The notes beneath the pieces were generated by a model, which saw only the letters and a program-made list of their open reading frames with translations, did no database searches and was not told the origin of the DNA. 64,000 nt of DNA, taken from assembly GCF_014192225.1 (NCBI RefSeq), contig NZ_JACHXS010000012.1, positions 186,001-250,000 on the forward strand, in the 5' to 3' direction. The stretch's first letter is position 1. Every line of letters begins with the position of its first letter. The stretch is from Pseudoduganella umbonata (GTDB taxonomy: Bacteria; Pseudomonadota; Gammaproteobacteria; Burkholderiales; Burkholderiaceae_D). The translations under genes and the position numbers were made by a program. Shown here one piece after another: positions 38,577 to 46,290 of this stretch.

Positions 38577-39346
38577 GTACCGAACATTTTAACGACAAGC
38601 CCACGGGCAAGGGCCTGAGCGTGCTGGTGACGGGATCGTCGCGCGGCATCGGAAAGGCCATCGCGCTGCGCCTGGCACGCGACGGTTACGACGTCGTACT
38701 GCATTGCCGCAGCGGACGCGCCGAGGCCGACGCGGTCGCGGCAGAGATCGCCGGCATGGGGCCGGGTTTGCGTAACCCTGTGCGCGTGCTGCAGTTCGAC
38801 GTGAGCGACCGCGCCGCCACGGCCGCGGCGCTGGAAGCGGATATCGCCGAACACGGCTGCTACTACGGCGTCGTCGCCAATGCCGGCATCGCGCGCGACA
38901 ATGCCTTCCCGGCGATGTCGGGCGAGGACTGGGATCTCGTGCTCCGCACCAACCTGGACGGGTTCTACAACGTGCTGAACCCGTTGGTGATGCCGCTGGT
39001 GCAGCGCCGCAAGCCGGGCCGCATCGTCACGCTGGCTTCCGTGTCCGGCCTGGTCGGCAACCGCGGGCAGGTCAACTACAGTGCCGCGAAGGCGGGCATC
39101 ATCGGCGCGACCAAGGCGCTGGCGCTGGAACTGGCCAAGCGGGCGATCACGGTCAACTGCGTGGCGCCCGGCCTGATCGACACCGACATGACGAGCGAGG
39201 TGCCGATGGACGAGGTGCTGAAGATGATCCCGGCGCGCCGCGTCGGCAAGCCGGAAGAGGTGGCCGCCGCCGTCAGCTTCCTGATGGCCGAGGATGCCGG
39301 CTACGTCACCCGGCAGGTAATTTCCGTCAACGGTGGCCTGGCATGA
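38573..39346 (+). CDS. 3-oxoacyl-ACP reductase, FabG type (APE cluster)
   Basis: A 257-residue short-chain dehydrogenase. The NADPH-binding motif is VLVTGSSRGIGKA; the catalytic Ser is in TLASVSGLVG, and Tyr/Lys in YSAAKAG; the C-terminus VISVNGGLA is typical of FabG. It reduces the keto group during each polyene extension cycle (ApeQ role in Xenorhabdus). It overlaps both neighbours by ATGA, sitting between the two ketosynthase genes. Confidence 0.93.
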   Translation: MSTEHFNDKPTGKGLSVLVTGSSRGIGKAIALRLARDGYDVVLHCRSGRAEADAVAAEIAGMGPGLRNPVRVLQFDVSDRAATAAALEADIAEHGCYYGVVANAGIARDNAFPAMSGEDWDLVLRTNLDGFYNVLNPLVMPLVQRRKPGRIVTLASVSGLVGNRGQVNYSAAKAGIIGATKALALELAKRAITVNCVAPGLIDTDMTSEVPMDEVLKMIPARRVGKPEEVAAAVSFLMAEDAGYVTRQVISVNGGLA

Positions 39347-40569
39347 ACCGCCGCGTCGTCGTCACCGGCATGGCCGGGATCAGCCCGATCGGCAATGACT
39401 GGGCCGCGGTGCGCCAGCGCCTGGGCGAGTACCGCAACGCGATCGTGCGGATGGAGGAATGGGCCAACTACGAAGGCCTGAACACCAACCTCGGCGCGCC
39501 TGCCGCGCCGTTCGAGCTCACCGCGCGCTACAACCGCAAGACCACGCGCAGCATGGGCCGGGTGGCGCTGATGGCCACCCGCGCCAGCGAACTGGCCTTG
39601 CAGGACGCGGGACTGCTCGACCATCCGCTGCTGACCTCCGGCCGCATGGGCGTGTCGTTCGGTTCCTCGGCCGGCACGCCCAGCGCGATCGGCGACTTCG
39701 GCCGCATGATGGAAGACCGCACCACCAAGGGCATTAACGCCACCACGTACATCAAGATGATGGCGCATACTGCGCCGGTCAACATCGGCGTGTTCTTCGG
39801 CATGACCGGGCGGGTGTACACCACCTCGTCGGCCTGCACTTCCGGCAGCCAGGGCATCGGCTATGCGTATGAAGCGATCAAGAGCGGCGCGCAGACGGCG
39901 ATGCTGGCCGGCGGCGCCGAGGAACTCGACGCCACCGAGGCGGCCGTGTTCGACACGCTGTTCGCCACCAGCACGCGCAACGATGCGCCGCACACGTCGC
40001 CGCGCCCGTTCGACGCGCAGCGCGACGGCCTGGTGATCGGCGAGGGCGCCGGCGCGCTGGTGCTGGAAGAACGCGAACACGCGCTGGCGCGCGGCGCCAC
40101 CATCCACGCCGAACTGGTGGGCTTCGGCACCAACAGCGACGGCGTGCACGTGACGCAGCCGAACGCGGCGACGATGAAGACGGCGATGCTGCTGGCGCTC
40201 GAGGATGCCGGCCTGGAAGCGTCGGCGATCGGCTACATCAATGCCCACGGCACCGGCACCGCGCAGGGCGACGTGGCCGAATCGCACGCCACGCAGCAGG
40301 TGTTCGGCAGCGCCGTGCCGATCAGTTCCCTGAAAAGCTACATGGGCCACACGCTGGGCGCCTGCGGCGCGCTGGAAGCCTGGATCAGCATCGAGATGAT
40401 GCGCGAGGGCTGGTTCGCGCCCACCATCAACCTCGATGCGGTGGATCCGCAATGCGCGCCGCTCGACTACATCGCCGGCGCCGGCCGCGCGCTGCAGTGC
40501 GAATACGTCATGTCGAACAATTTCGCATTCGGCGGCATCAATACCTCCCTCATCTTCAAACGCGTCTAG
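39343..40569 (+). CDS. Beta-ketoacyl-ACP synthase (APE cluster)
   Basis: A 408-residue FabF-type ketosynthase with active Cys165 in TTSSACTSGSQ, His in NAHGTGTAQGD and His in YMGHTLGACG; the C-terminal NNFAFGGINTSL is typical. It is the second complete ketosynthase of the cluster (ApeR position), thought to act early or in fatty-acid-like steps. The start overlaps the reductase stop by four bases. Confidence 0.93.
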   Translation: MNRRVVVTGMAGISPIGNDWAAVRQRLGEYRNAIVRMEEWANYEGLNTNLGAPAAPFELTARYNRKTTRSMGRVALMATRASELALQDAGLLDHPLLTSGRMGVSFGSSAGTPSAIGDFGRMMEDRTTKGINATTYIKMMAHTAPVNIGVFFGMTGRVYTTSSACTSGSQGIGYAYEAIKSGAQTAMLAGGAEELDATEAAVFDTLFATSTRNDAPHTSPRPFDAQRDGLVIGEGAGALVLEEREHALARGATIHAELVGFGTNSDGVHVTQPNAATMKTAMLLALEDAGLEASAIGYINAHGTGTAQGDVAESHATQQVFGSAVPISSLKSYMGHTLGACGALEAWISIEMMREGWFAPTINLDAVDPQCAPLDYIAGAGRALQCEYVMSNNFAFGGINTSLIFKRV

Positions 40570-40603
40570 AAACCAGTTTATCCACCACAGCAAAGGAAGA
40601 AAA

Positions 40604-41050
40604 ATGAAAAAAGCGATGTTGACGTTGGTCCTGTCGGCTTCGGCCACCGCTGCCTCCGTGCCGGCCGTCGCGGCCGACCGCGTGATGATGGTTCCGATCG
40701 AGAATGCGATGAACGTGAACGACGCGAAAGGGCGCCTGGGCGATACGGTGCAGTTCTACTTCGGCGACCAGAAAACGCCGAAAGTGGCGTCGAAGATCAC
40801 GTCCGACAGCACCAGCCAGAAGACCAACAGCGTCGGCAAGTCGCCCGAGGAAGCGTGCAACTGGGCCTTCCTGTCCGCCATGCTGGCGCTGAAGAAGAAG
40901 GCCGAGTCGGTGGGCGCCGATGCGGTGGTCAATATCGTCAGCAACTACAAGCACAAGGAAATGTCGAGCCAGACGGAATTCGAATGCCATGACGGCAACA
41001 TCGTCAGCGGCGTCGCCTTCAAGGCCGATTTCGTCAAGCTGGCCAAGTAA
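40604..41050 (+). CDS. Small secreted protein conserved in APE loci
   Basis: A 148-residue protein with a signal peptide (MKKAMLTLVLSASATAASVPAVAA) and a compact domain (CNWAFLSAMLALKKKAESVGADAVVNIVSNYKH, given here only in part: ALKKKAESVGADAVVNIVSN). Homologues are often misnamed excinuclease subunits in databases; nothing here supports DNA repair. The VGADAVVNIVS segment recalls YbjQ-like domains (weak). A good AGGAAGA site precedes the ATG. Periplasmic; function unknown. Confidence 0.78.
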   Translation: MKKAMLTLVLSASATAASVPAVAADRVMMVPIENAMNVNDAKGRLGDTVQFYFGDQKTPKVASKITSDSTSQKTNSVGKSPEEACNWAFLSAMLALKKKAESVGADAVVNIVSNYKHKEMSSQTEFECHDGNIVSGVAFKADFVKLAK

Positions 41051-41051
41051 G

Positions 41052-41648
41052 GTGCCGGCGGCCGCGCACGTCTGGCTCGCCCGTATCGACGGGCTGGACG
41101 ACGCGCGGCTGGCGTCGTACTCGGCATGGCTGGGCGCGGGCGAACGCGAACGCAGCTTCGTGCGCGAAGGGCGCCGGCGCCAGTTCGTCGCGGCGCGCGC
41201 GCTGCTCAGGATCGCCATCGGTGCGCTGCTCGATGTTCCACCGCGGTCGGTGGAACTGGGCGGGGCGCCGGGGCGGGCGCCCTGGCTCCTGGCGCCGGCC
41301 GTGGCGTTGCCGGGGCTGTCGGTGTCGCACAGCGGCCCGTGGGTTTCCTGCGCGCTGAGTGCGGGTACCGCGCTCGGGCTGGATATCGAAATGAAGGATG
41401 CCGCGCGCGATATCGCTGCGCTGGCGGAGCAGGCGTTCGACGCGGCCACCTGTGCGCGGCTCGCGGCACTGCCCGACGGCGCGCGGGTCGATGCGTTCTA
41501 TGGCGCGTGGAGCGCGCAGGAAGCCGCCATCAAGCTGGGCGTGGCGGCGTGCGGCACGTATGCGCTGCCGCACGGGGAATTGTCGGTGGTGGTGTGCAGT
41601 GGGGAACCGTTGGCGGCGATGCCGCGGGTGAGTGTCGTGGACTTGTGA
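41052..41648 (+). CDS. 4'-phosphopantetheinyl transferase (APE cluster)
   Basis: A 198-residue Sfp/AcpT-type transferase. The conserved blocks are FVAARALLRIAIG, LSVSHSGPWVSCAL, the magnesium motif GLDIEMKD and WSAQEAAIKLG, where KEA is replaced by QEA. It moves phosphopantetheine from CoA to the serines of the two ACPs. The start is GTG at 41052, one base after the previous stop; AAGTAAGG supplies a ribosome site. It is the last gene of the long plus-strand run; a palindromic repeat follows. Confidence 0.87.
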   Translation: MPAAAHVWLARIDGLDDARLASYSAWLGAGERERSFVREGRRRQFVAARALLRIAIGALLDVPPRSVELGGAPGRAPWLLAPAVALPGLSVSHSGPWVSCALSAGTALGLDIEMKDAARDIAALAEQAFDAATCARLAALPDGARVDAFYGAWSAQEAAIKLGVAACGTYALPHGELSVVVCSGEPLAAMPRVSVVDL

Positions 41649-41661
41649 AGCATCCGTTGAC

Positions 41662-41758
41662 CCTGGTGTCGGACACCTTCAGGTGTCGGACACCGGTTTT
41701 CAGCAGCGTTCCCGCAGAAACCGGTGTCCGACACCATAAAACGATGTCCGACACCAGG
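41662..41758. repeat. Nested palindromic repeat, GGTGTCGGACACC family
   Basis: Outer arms CCTGGTGTCGGACA (41662-41675) and its reverse complement at the right end (to 41758) enclose a second inverted pair: GGTGTCGGACACCGGTTT (41682-41699) against AAACCGGTGTCCGACACC. The 13-base core GGTGTCGGACACC is itself almost self-complementary. A related copy lies at 55358-55392. It fills most of the gap between the convergent transferase and deacetylase genes and may act as a bidirectional terminator. Confidence 0.88.
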
Positions 41759-41787
41759 CGGCACGATGCATCCGGCACCCGGAAAAC

Positions 41788-42735
41788 CTACTGCCACAGC
41801 CAGTTCCAGAACCCCGGCAGCCGTGGATGTTCGTCGGCGCTCTTGACGGTGCTGGCCAGCGCGGCGCGCTCGAGCGCGTCGCGCTCGTCATAGAACGGCT
41901 TGCCGGCGACAGGGATGTCGAGTTCGCGCGCGACGTCGACCAGGATGCGCAGGTAGACCTCGAGGTTGCGCGCCGTGTAGCCGTTCACGTCGTGGAAGGT
42001 GACGACGACCGGCGTATGGCCGTCCACCGTATGCATGGTGCCGGCGGCCCAGCGCTTGCGCGTCTCGGCCAGCATGGCGAGCATGTTGGACCGCTTGTGC
42101 CAGCTGAAGTTGACGCCCCAGATCTTGCCGTCGTTGGCGTTCAGGTCCGTCAGCAGCATGTGCAGGCCGTGGCGGTGGTAGCTGTCCAGCGTGGCGGCGT
42201 CGTAGGCCCAGAACGGCGGGCGCACCAGCAGCGGAGTGCTGCCGGTCAGCGTGCGCAGGTCGTCGACACCGCGGCGCAGCGATGCGTCGCGTTCGGCCGT
42301 GTCCATGAAGCGGTGGTTCGCATGCGTGGCGGTGGCCGAGTGCAGTGCCACGACGTGGCCGGCCTCGTGCTCGCGCCGGATCAGCGCGCGGCCGGTGTCG
42401 GTACCGCCGCCGTGCCAGTGGCGCGTCTGCGTGAAAAACACGGCCTTGATGCCCGGCTGCACGGCGTTGTGGGCCAGCGTGTCGAGCACGCGCACGGTGG
42501 GATTGTCGCCGTTCGAGCCGCTCGGGCCATCGTCGAAGCTGAGCAGGAAGCGGATCGGCGCCGGTGCGGCTGTTTCAAGCGGCGTGGCAGCCGGTACCAA
42601 CGGGGCGGGACACAGTGGCGGGGGCGCAGTGGGCGACTCGTCCTGCGCCGCGTGGGCAAAGTGGGCAAAGTGGGCAAAGTGGGCAACGGCGGCAAGGATG
42701 AAACAGAGCAGTGGACGGGTCGGCACGATCGGCAC
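41788..42735 (-). CDS. Polysaccharide deacetylase family protein
   Basis: A 315-residue secreted NodB-type deacetylase. The signal peptide contains the repeated AHFAHFAHFAH, coded by a 9-base tandem repeat. The metal-binding motifs are SFDDGPSG (catalytic Asp) and HSATATH (two His); VRPPFWAYD is the third conserved block. Substrate candidates are N-acetylated glycans such as peptidoglycan or an exopolysaccharide. It is on the opposite strand inside the pigment region and divergent from the methyltransferase by 81 bases. Whether it belongs to the pigment pathway is unclear. Confidence 0.9.
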   Translation of the reverse strand: MPIVPTRPLLCFILAAVAHFAHFAHFAHAAQDESPTAPPPLCPAPLVPAATPLETAAPAPIRFLLSFDDGPSGSNGDNPTVRVLDTLAHNAVQPGIKAVFFTQTRHWHGGGTDTGRALIRREHEAGHVVALHSATATHANHRFMDTAERDASLRRGVDDLRTLTGSTPLLVRPPFWAYDAATLDSYHRHGLHMLLTDLNANDGKIWGVNFSWHKRSNMLAMLAETRKRWAAGTMHTVDGHTPVVVTFHDVNGYTARNLEVYLRILVDVARELDIPVAGKPFYDERDALERAALASTVKSADEHPRLPGFWNWLWQ

Positions 42736-42816
42736 GTTGGTGGCTTCGGATGAAAACGGGCTGCATTATAGATTGGTCATCGCGGGCCCGCCCGCACCAA
42801 AGTATAGGAAAAATGT

Positions 42817-43551
42817 ATGAATGTTCAGCCACAGGGAATGCAGCCGGCGGTGCAGGCGCCCGCCGAACCGCACGTGCCGGAAACGGAGTTCGGCAAATGG
42901 TTCCTGCGCACCGAAACGTGGACGGTGCACGTGCTGGAGCGGGCGCTCGCGGACCTCGACCGCCTGATGCCGCCCGGCCGCAAGAGCTTCGATGTGGTGG
43001 CCGACGTGGGTTGCGGCTACGGCCGTTCGCTGCCGAAGCTGCACGAGCGCTTCGCGCCGAAGCGGCTGATCGGCATGGACATCGATCCGGAAATGATCGA
43101 GGCATCCGGCAAGGAGGTGGCGCAGCATGGCATCGCCGCAGAATTCGTCTGCTGCTCCAGCTCAAACATCGCCTTGCCGGATGACTCGGTGGACCTGCTG
43201 TTCTGCCACCAGACCTTCCACCACCTGATCGACCAGGAGCGCGCGATCGCGGAATTCTTCCGCGTGCTCAAACCTGGCGGCGTGCTGCTGTTCGCGGAAT
43301 CGACGCGGCGCTACATCCATTCGTGGATCATCCGGCTGCTGTTCCGCCACCCGATGGACGTGCAGAAGACCGCGCCCGAGTATCTCGCCATGGTGCGCGG
43401 CGCCGGCTTCGACGTGCCGGACAGCGCCGTGTCCTACCCGTTCCTGTGGTGGAGCCGCGAGGACCTGGGTATTCTGGAGCGGGTATTCCGCATCAAGCCG
43501 CGCGCCGTGCGCGAGGAAACGCTGATCAACCTGGTGGGGCGCAAGCCTTAG
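42817..43551 (+). CDS. Class I SAM-dependent methyltransferase
   Basis: A 244-residue methyltransferase: SAM-binding motif I VVADVGCGYGRS, the acidic end of strand 2 in LIGMDID, and the later FRVLKPGGVLLFAE. The N-terminal 25 residues are Pro/Gln-rich. Methyltransferases are a regular part of aryl polyene clusters, where they methylate the aryl head group, so this is probably the pathway's tailoring enzyme, although it is separated from the main operon by the deacetylase. It has its own promoter region shared with that gene. Confidence 0.87.
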   Translation: MNVQPQGMQPAVQAPAEPHVPETEFGKWFLRTETWTVHVLERALADLDRLMPPGRKSFDVVADVGCGYGRSLPKLHERFAPKRLIGMDIDPEMIEASGKEVAQHGIAAEFVCCSSSNIALPDDSVDLLFCHQTFHHLIDQERAIAEFFRVLKPGGVLLFAESTRRYIHSWIIRLLFRHPMDVQKTAPEYLAMVRGAGFDVPDSAVSYPFLWWSREDLGILERVFRIKPRAVREETLINLVGRKP

Positions 43552-43857
43552 ACGCTAACTGACGAGGGTGCCGCGGCGCGTGCAGCGGTGAACGCAGCTT
43601 TTCGATCGGCAGCGGCAGCGATTGCGAGGGCAATGGCGCCGGTACGCGCATCGCGATCGTCTGCCGCTTGGATAATCCGCCTTGATGAACCAGGTTCCGG
43701 GGCTGTATTGGCGCCGAGCTTGGTCGCTAATTACTAGCACAGCGATACCTCCGAAAATCTCTCCAATCCTAACCAACTCTGAAAATTATATTGATGCAAT
43801 TTTTATTGTTAAACAGTAATATGCGCAGCTTATTATTTCAGTCTTTGGATTATTTTG
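43552..43857. other. 306-bp intergenic region before the CsgG-like operon
   Basis: No supportable gene. The first half is GC-rich and looks like degraded coding sequence; the second half (from about 43720) is AT-rich and should hold the promoter of the lipoprotein operon. No clear promoter or operator could be picked out by eye. Confidence 0.6.
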
Positions 43858-44823
43858 ATGAGCAAGCATTTAGGCGTTGCAGGAGTTGCTCTCCTGTTGA
43901 GCGCGTGCGCAACAACGTCGACGCCACCGGTCGCCGTTGATGCGCCTGTTTCCCGGATACAGCAGATCGAAGCACAAAAGGCTGCGGCGCTTCCCCAACA
44001 GAAAATCTTCAAGCGCAAGATCGCGATCGGGCGGTTTTCCAATGAAACGCGCTACGGCCGCTCGCTGCTGACCGACGCCAATGCCGATCCGCTTGGCAAG
44101 CAGGCATCCGACATGCTGGCAAGTCGGCTCGTGGGGTCGAATCGATTCCTGGTGTTCGAGCGCCAGGATCTGGGCAGGATCGCCGACGAACAGAAGCGCA
44201 CTGGTGCATCCGCTGCAGACCTGATCGGTGTCGATGCACTGGTACTTGGCTCAGTCACGGAATTCGGTCGCAGCACCACCGGCAAGGCTGGCTTCCTCAG
44301 TTCGACCAAGGTGCAAACCGCCAGGGCGAAGGTTGAAATACGCCTGGCCGACGCACGGACCGGACACATCTTCTTTACCGCCAGCGGCACGGGCGAAGCG
44401 AATACCGAGTCCGGCGAGATCGCAGGTTATGGTAGCCGCGCAGACTACGATGCCACGTTGAACGACCGCGCGATCGGCGCCGCCATTTCCGACGTGTTGA
44501 CTTCGCTGATGAACAAGCTGGAAGAGCGCCGCTGGCGTACCGATATCCTGAAGAGCGACGGCCGGCAGGTATTCATGTCGGGCGGTTCCAGGCAGGGCAT
44601 CCGGTCGGGCGATACGTTTGCCGTGATGCGTGAAGGCGAAAAAGTCAAGAGCGGGCAAACCGGTTTTGAGATTGCATTGCCTGCCACCGCGGTTGGCACA
44701 GTGCGCGTGGTTTCTCTCTTTGGCGATGCCGAGAGTAACGAAGGCGCGGTCGCGGAGCTGGTCAGTGGAACGCTGCCGACAAGCGGCACGAACGGCTATT
44801 TCATTACCGAAGCGGGGAAATGA
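43858..44823 (+). CDS. CsgG/HfaB-family outer-membrane lipoprotein
   Basis: A 321-residue lipoprotein with signal ending in the lipobox LSAC. The body fits the CsgG family: KIAIGRFSNETRYGRSL, ASRLVGSNRFLVFERQDL, GVDALVLGSVTEFG, and VEIRLADARTGHIFFTASG. A C-terminal extension (SGGSRQGIRSGDTFAVMREG) resembles the FlgT-like small domain. CsgG forms nonameric secretion pores for curli; HfaB for holdfast anchoring. Here no curli genes are present. It leads a four-gene operon of lipoproteins. ATG 43858 follows an in-frame TTG; the ribosome site is weak. Base composition is lower in GC than the pigment cluster. Confidence 0.9.
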   Translation: MSKHLGVAGVALLLSACATTSTPPVAVDAPVSRIQQIEAQKAAALPQQKIFKRKIAIGRFSNETRYGRSLLTDANADPLGKQASDMLASRLVGSNRFLVFERQDLGRIADEQKRTGASAADLIGVDALVLGSVTEFGRSTTGKAGFLSSTKVQTARAKVEIRLADARTGHIFFTASGTGEANTESGEIAGYGSRADYDATLNDRAIGAAISDVLTSLMNKLEERRWRTDILKSDGRQVFMSGGSRQGIRSGDTFAVMREGEKVKSGQTGFEIALPATAVGTVRVVSLFGDAESNEGAVAELVSGTLPTSGTNGYFITEAGK

Positions 44824-44824
44824 C

Positions 44825-45139
44825 ATGAAAACTATGATGACTATTGTCATGGCGGTGGCACTGGCCGGCTGCGCGCTGCCGACGACCGACGTAAAGACGG
44901 GTTCATTGCGGCCTGCGCTCGCCGTACAGGGAGCCCCGGCGGGAGCCTTGCTGTATGTCGACGGCATCCAGATCGGCGAGGCTGCACTCTATGACGGCAA
45001 GGCCCGGAAGGTGATGATTGAAGAAGGTGCGCACCGGATCGAGGTCAAGCAGGGGGCCACGTTGCTGCATACCCAGCAGATCTTTGCCGGGGCCGGTGAA
45101 ACAGCAGTAGTGGTGGTCGGCGCGGAAGGGCTTAAATGA
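44825..45139 (+). CDS. Small PEGA-like lipoprotein
   Basis: A 104-residue lipoprotein: short signal MKTMMTIVMAVALAGC with lipobox LAGC, then a compact beta-rich domain with GAPAGALLYVDGIQIG and EGAHRIEVKQGATLLH, resembling PEGA domains that often sit on surface proteins. It starts one base after the CsgG-like stop and overlaps the next gene by four bases, so it is a fixed part of this operon. The function is unknown; an accessory to the CsgG-like pore is likely. Confidence 0.78.
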   Translation: MKTMMTIVMAVALAGCALPTTDVKTGSLRPALAVQGAPAGALLYVDGIQIGEAALYDGKARKVMIEEGAHRIEVKQGATLLHTQQIFAGAGETAVVVVGAEGLK

Positions 45140-45501
45140 ACCGCTTCCTCATCTTGGCCGCATTGTTCGTGCTGACAGCGTGCGCAGCTCCACAAAAGAA
45201 ATATGAATGGGGCAGCTATGAACAGTCGCTTTACGAGTACTACAAGGCACCTGCAAACCTGAACGCACTGGTAGCGTCGATCGATGCCACGATCGTCAAC
45301 GCCGAGAAGGCCAATCGGCCCGTCCCGCCGGGTGTCTATGCGGAGTATGGCTTCCTGTTGCTACAGCAGGGCAAGCACCAGGAGGCAGCCGGATTGTTTA
45401 CGAAGGAAAAGGCACGCTGGCCTGAATCGGCTAGTCTGATGAACAAGATGATCAAGTTGGCGGAGACCAAGTCCACGACAACGAACGAGGTAAAGCAATG
45501 A
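45136..45501 (+). CDS. DUF4810 family lipoprotein
   Basis: A 121-residue lipoprotein with lipobox LTAC, then YEWGSYEQSLYEYYKAP and a TPR-like pair of helices (YGFLLLQQGKHQEAAGLFTKEK). This matches DUF4810, found between CsgG-like and GNA1162-like lipoprotein genes in many Proteobacteria, including Neisseria. Overlaps both neighbours by four bases. Confidence 0.88.
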   Translation: MNRFLILAALFVLTACAAPQKKYEWGSYEQSLYEYYKAPANLNALVASIDATIVNAEKANRPVPPGVYAEYGFLLLQQGKHQEAAGLFTKEKARWPESASLMNKMIKLAETKSTTTNEVKQ

Positions 45502-46169
45502 GGGGTGCGATTCGATTATTTGCCATCTTGGGAGCCATGCTGGCGATCCTGAGCGGTTGTGCTACCAAGCAGCCTGTCCACAAGGATTACAGTGCTTTGC
45601 GCGCTGACGCGCCTCGCTCAGTGCTGGTAGTGCCTGTCGTGAGCCGAAGCGTGGATGTCGATGCGCCTGACTACTTCCTGTCCACGATTACCCAGCCGAT
45701 CGCAGAACGGGGTTACTACGTATTCCCAGTCAATCTGGTCAAGCGTGTGATGGAAGACGATGGCATGGCCGATGCCGATCTGGTACACGGCAGCGATCCG
45801 CGTCGCCTTGCGGAACTGTTCGGTGCGGACGCCGTGCTGTATGCCGTGATCGAGCGCTGGGATTCGAAATATGCAGTGCTGTCTACTGTAACCACGGTAG
45901 AAATGAGTTATGCCCTCAAGAGCGGAAAGTCGGGCGAGACGCTATGGGTACATCAGGAAAAGATGGCATACGACCCCGCCGCGCAGCAATCTTCGGGCGG
46001 ACTAGCCGGGCTGATTGCCAAGGCTGTCGTCGCAGCGATGGAGAAGGCCAAGCCCAACTACATCCCGTTGGCGCGCACGGTCAACGGCATCGCGGTCGGC
46101 CGCGTCGGCCAAGGCTTGCCGGCGGGCCCGTACGATCCCCAACATCGCATCGATCAACAGCAGTTCTGA
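45498..46169 (+). CDS. GNA1162-like lipoprotein (DUF799)
   Basis: A 223-residue lipoprotein with lipobox LSGC, followed by SVLVVPVVSRSVDVDAPDYF and GADAVLYAVIERWDSKY, typical of the DUF799/GNA1162 family. GNA1162 is a surface-exposed meningococcal antigen whose fold resembles TolB-like domains and the core of CsgG. It completes the four-lipoprotein operon. The set probably builds one outer-membrane complex (inference), with the CsgG-like protein as the pore. Confidence 0.88.
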   Translation: MRGAIRLFAILGAMLAILSGCATKQPVHKDYSALRADAPRSVLVVPVVSRSVDVDAPDYFLSTITQPIAERGYYVFPVNLVKRVMEDDGMADADLVHGSDPRRLAELFGADAVLYAVIERWDSKYAVLSTVTTVEMSYALKSGKSGETLWVHQEKMAYDPAAQQSSGGLAGLIAKAVVAAMEKAKPNYIPLARTVNGIAVGRVGQGLPAGPYDPQHRIDQQQF

Positions 46170-46290
46170 TACCGATGGAGTGTAGCTGCCGCTTGGATGC
46201 GGCAGCTATGCCACTGGTACAAGGCAAGTGTATTGTCCTGTACCAGTCATGTGCGGTATGTTGTCGGTTCCATCGATCCCCATGCCTCCC

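Noticed and set aside
40604..41050. Excinuclease subunit
   Set aside because: Database-style name for similar proteins, but this one is 148 residues, has a signal peptide and shows no ATPase or zinc-finger motif.
41650..41765. Short CRISPR array
   Set aside because: The repeats are inverted and nested, not direct repeats with regular unique spacers.
43555..43776. Small minus-strand gene before the CsgG-like operon
   Set aside because: The translation becomes Arg/Cys-rich after 35 residues and no ribosome site or family resemblance was found.
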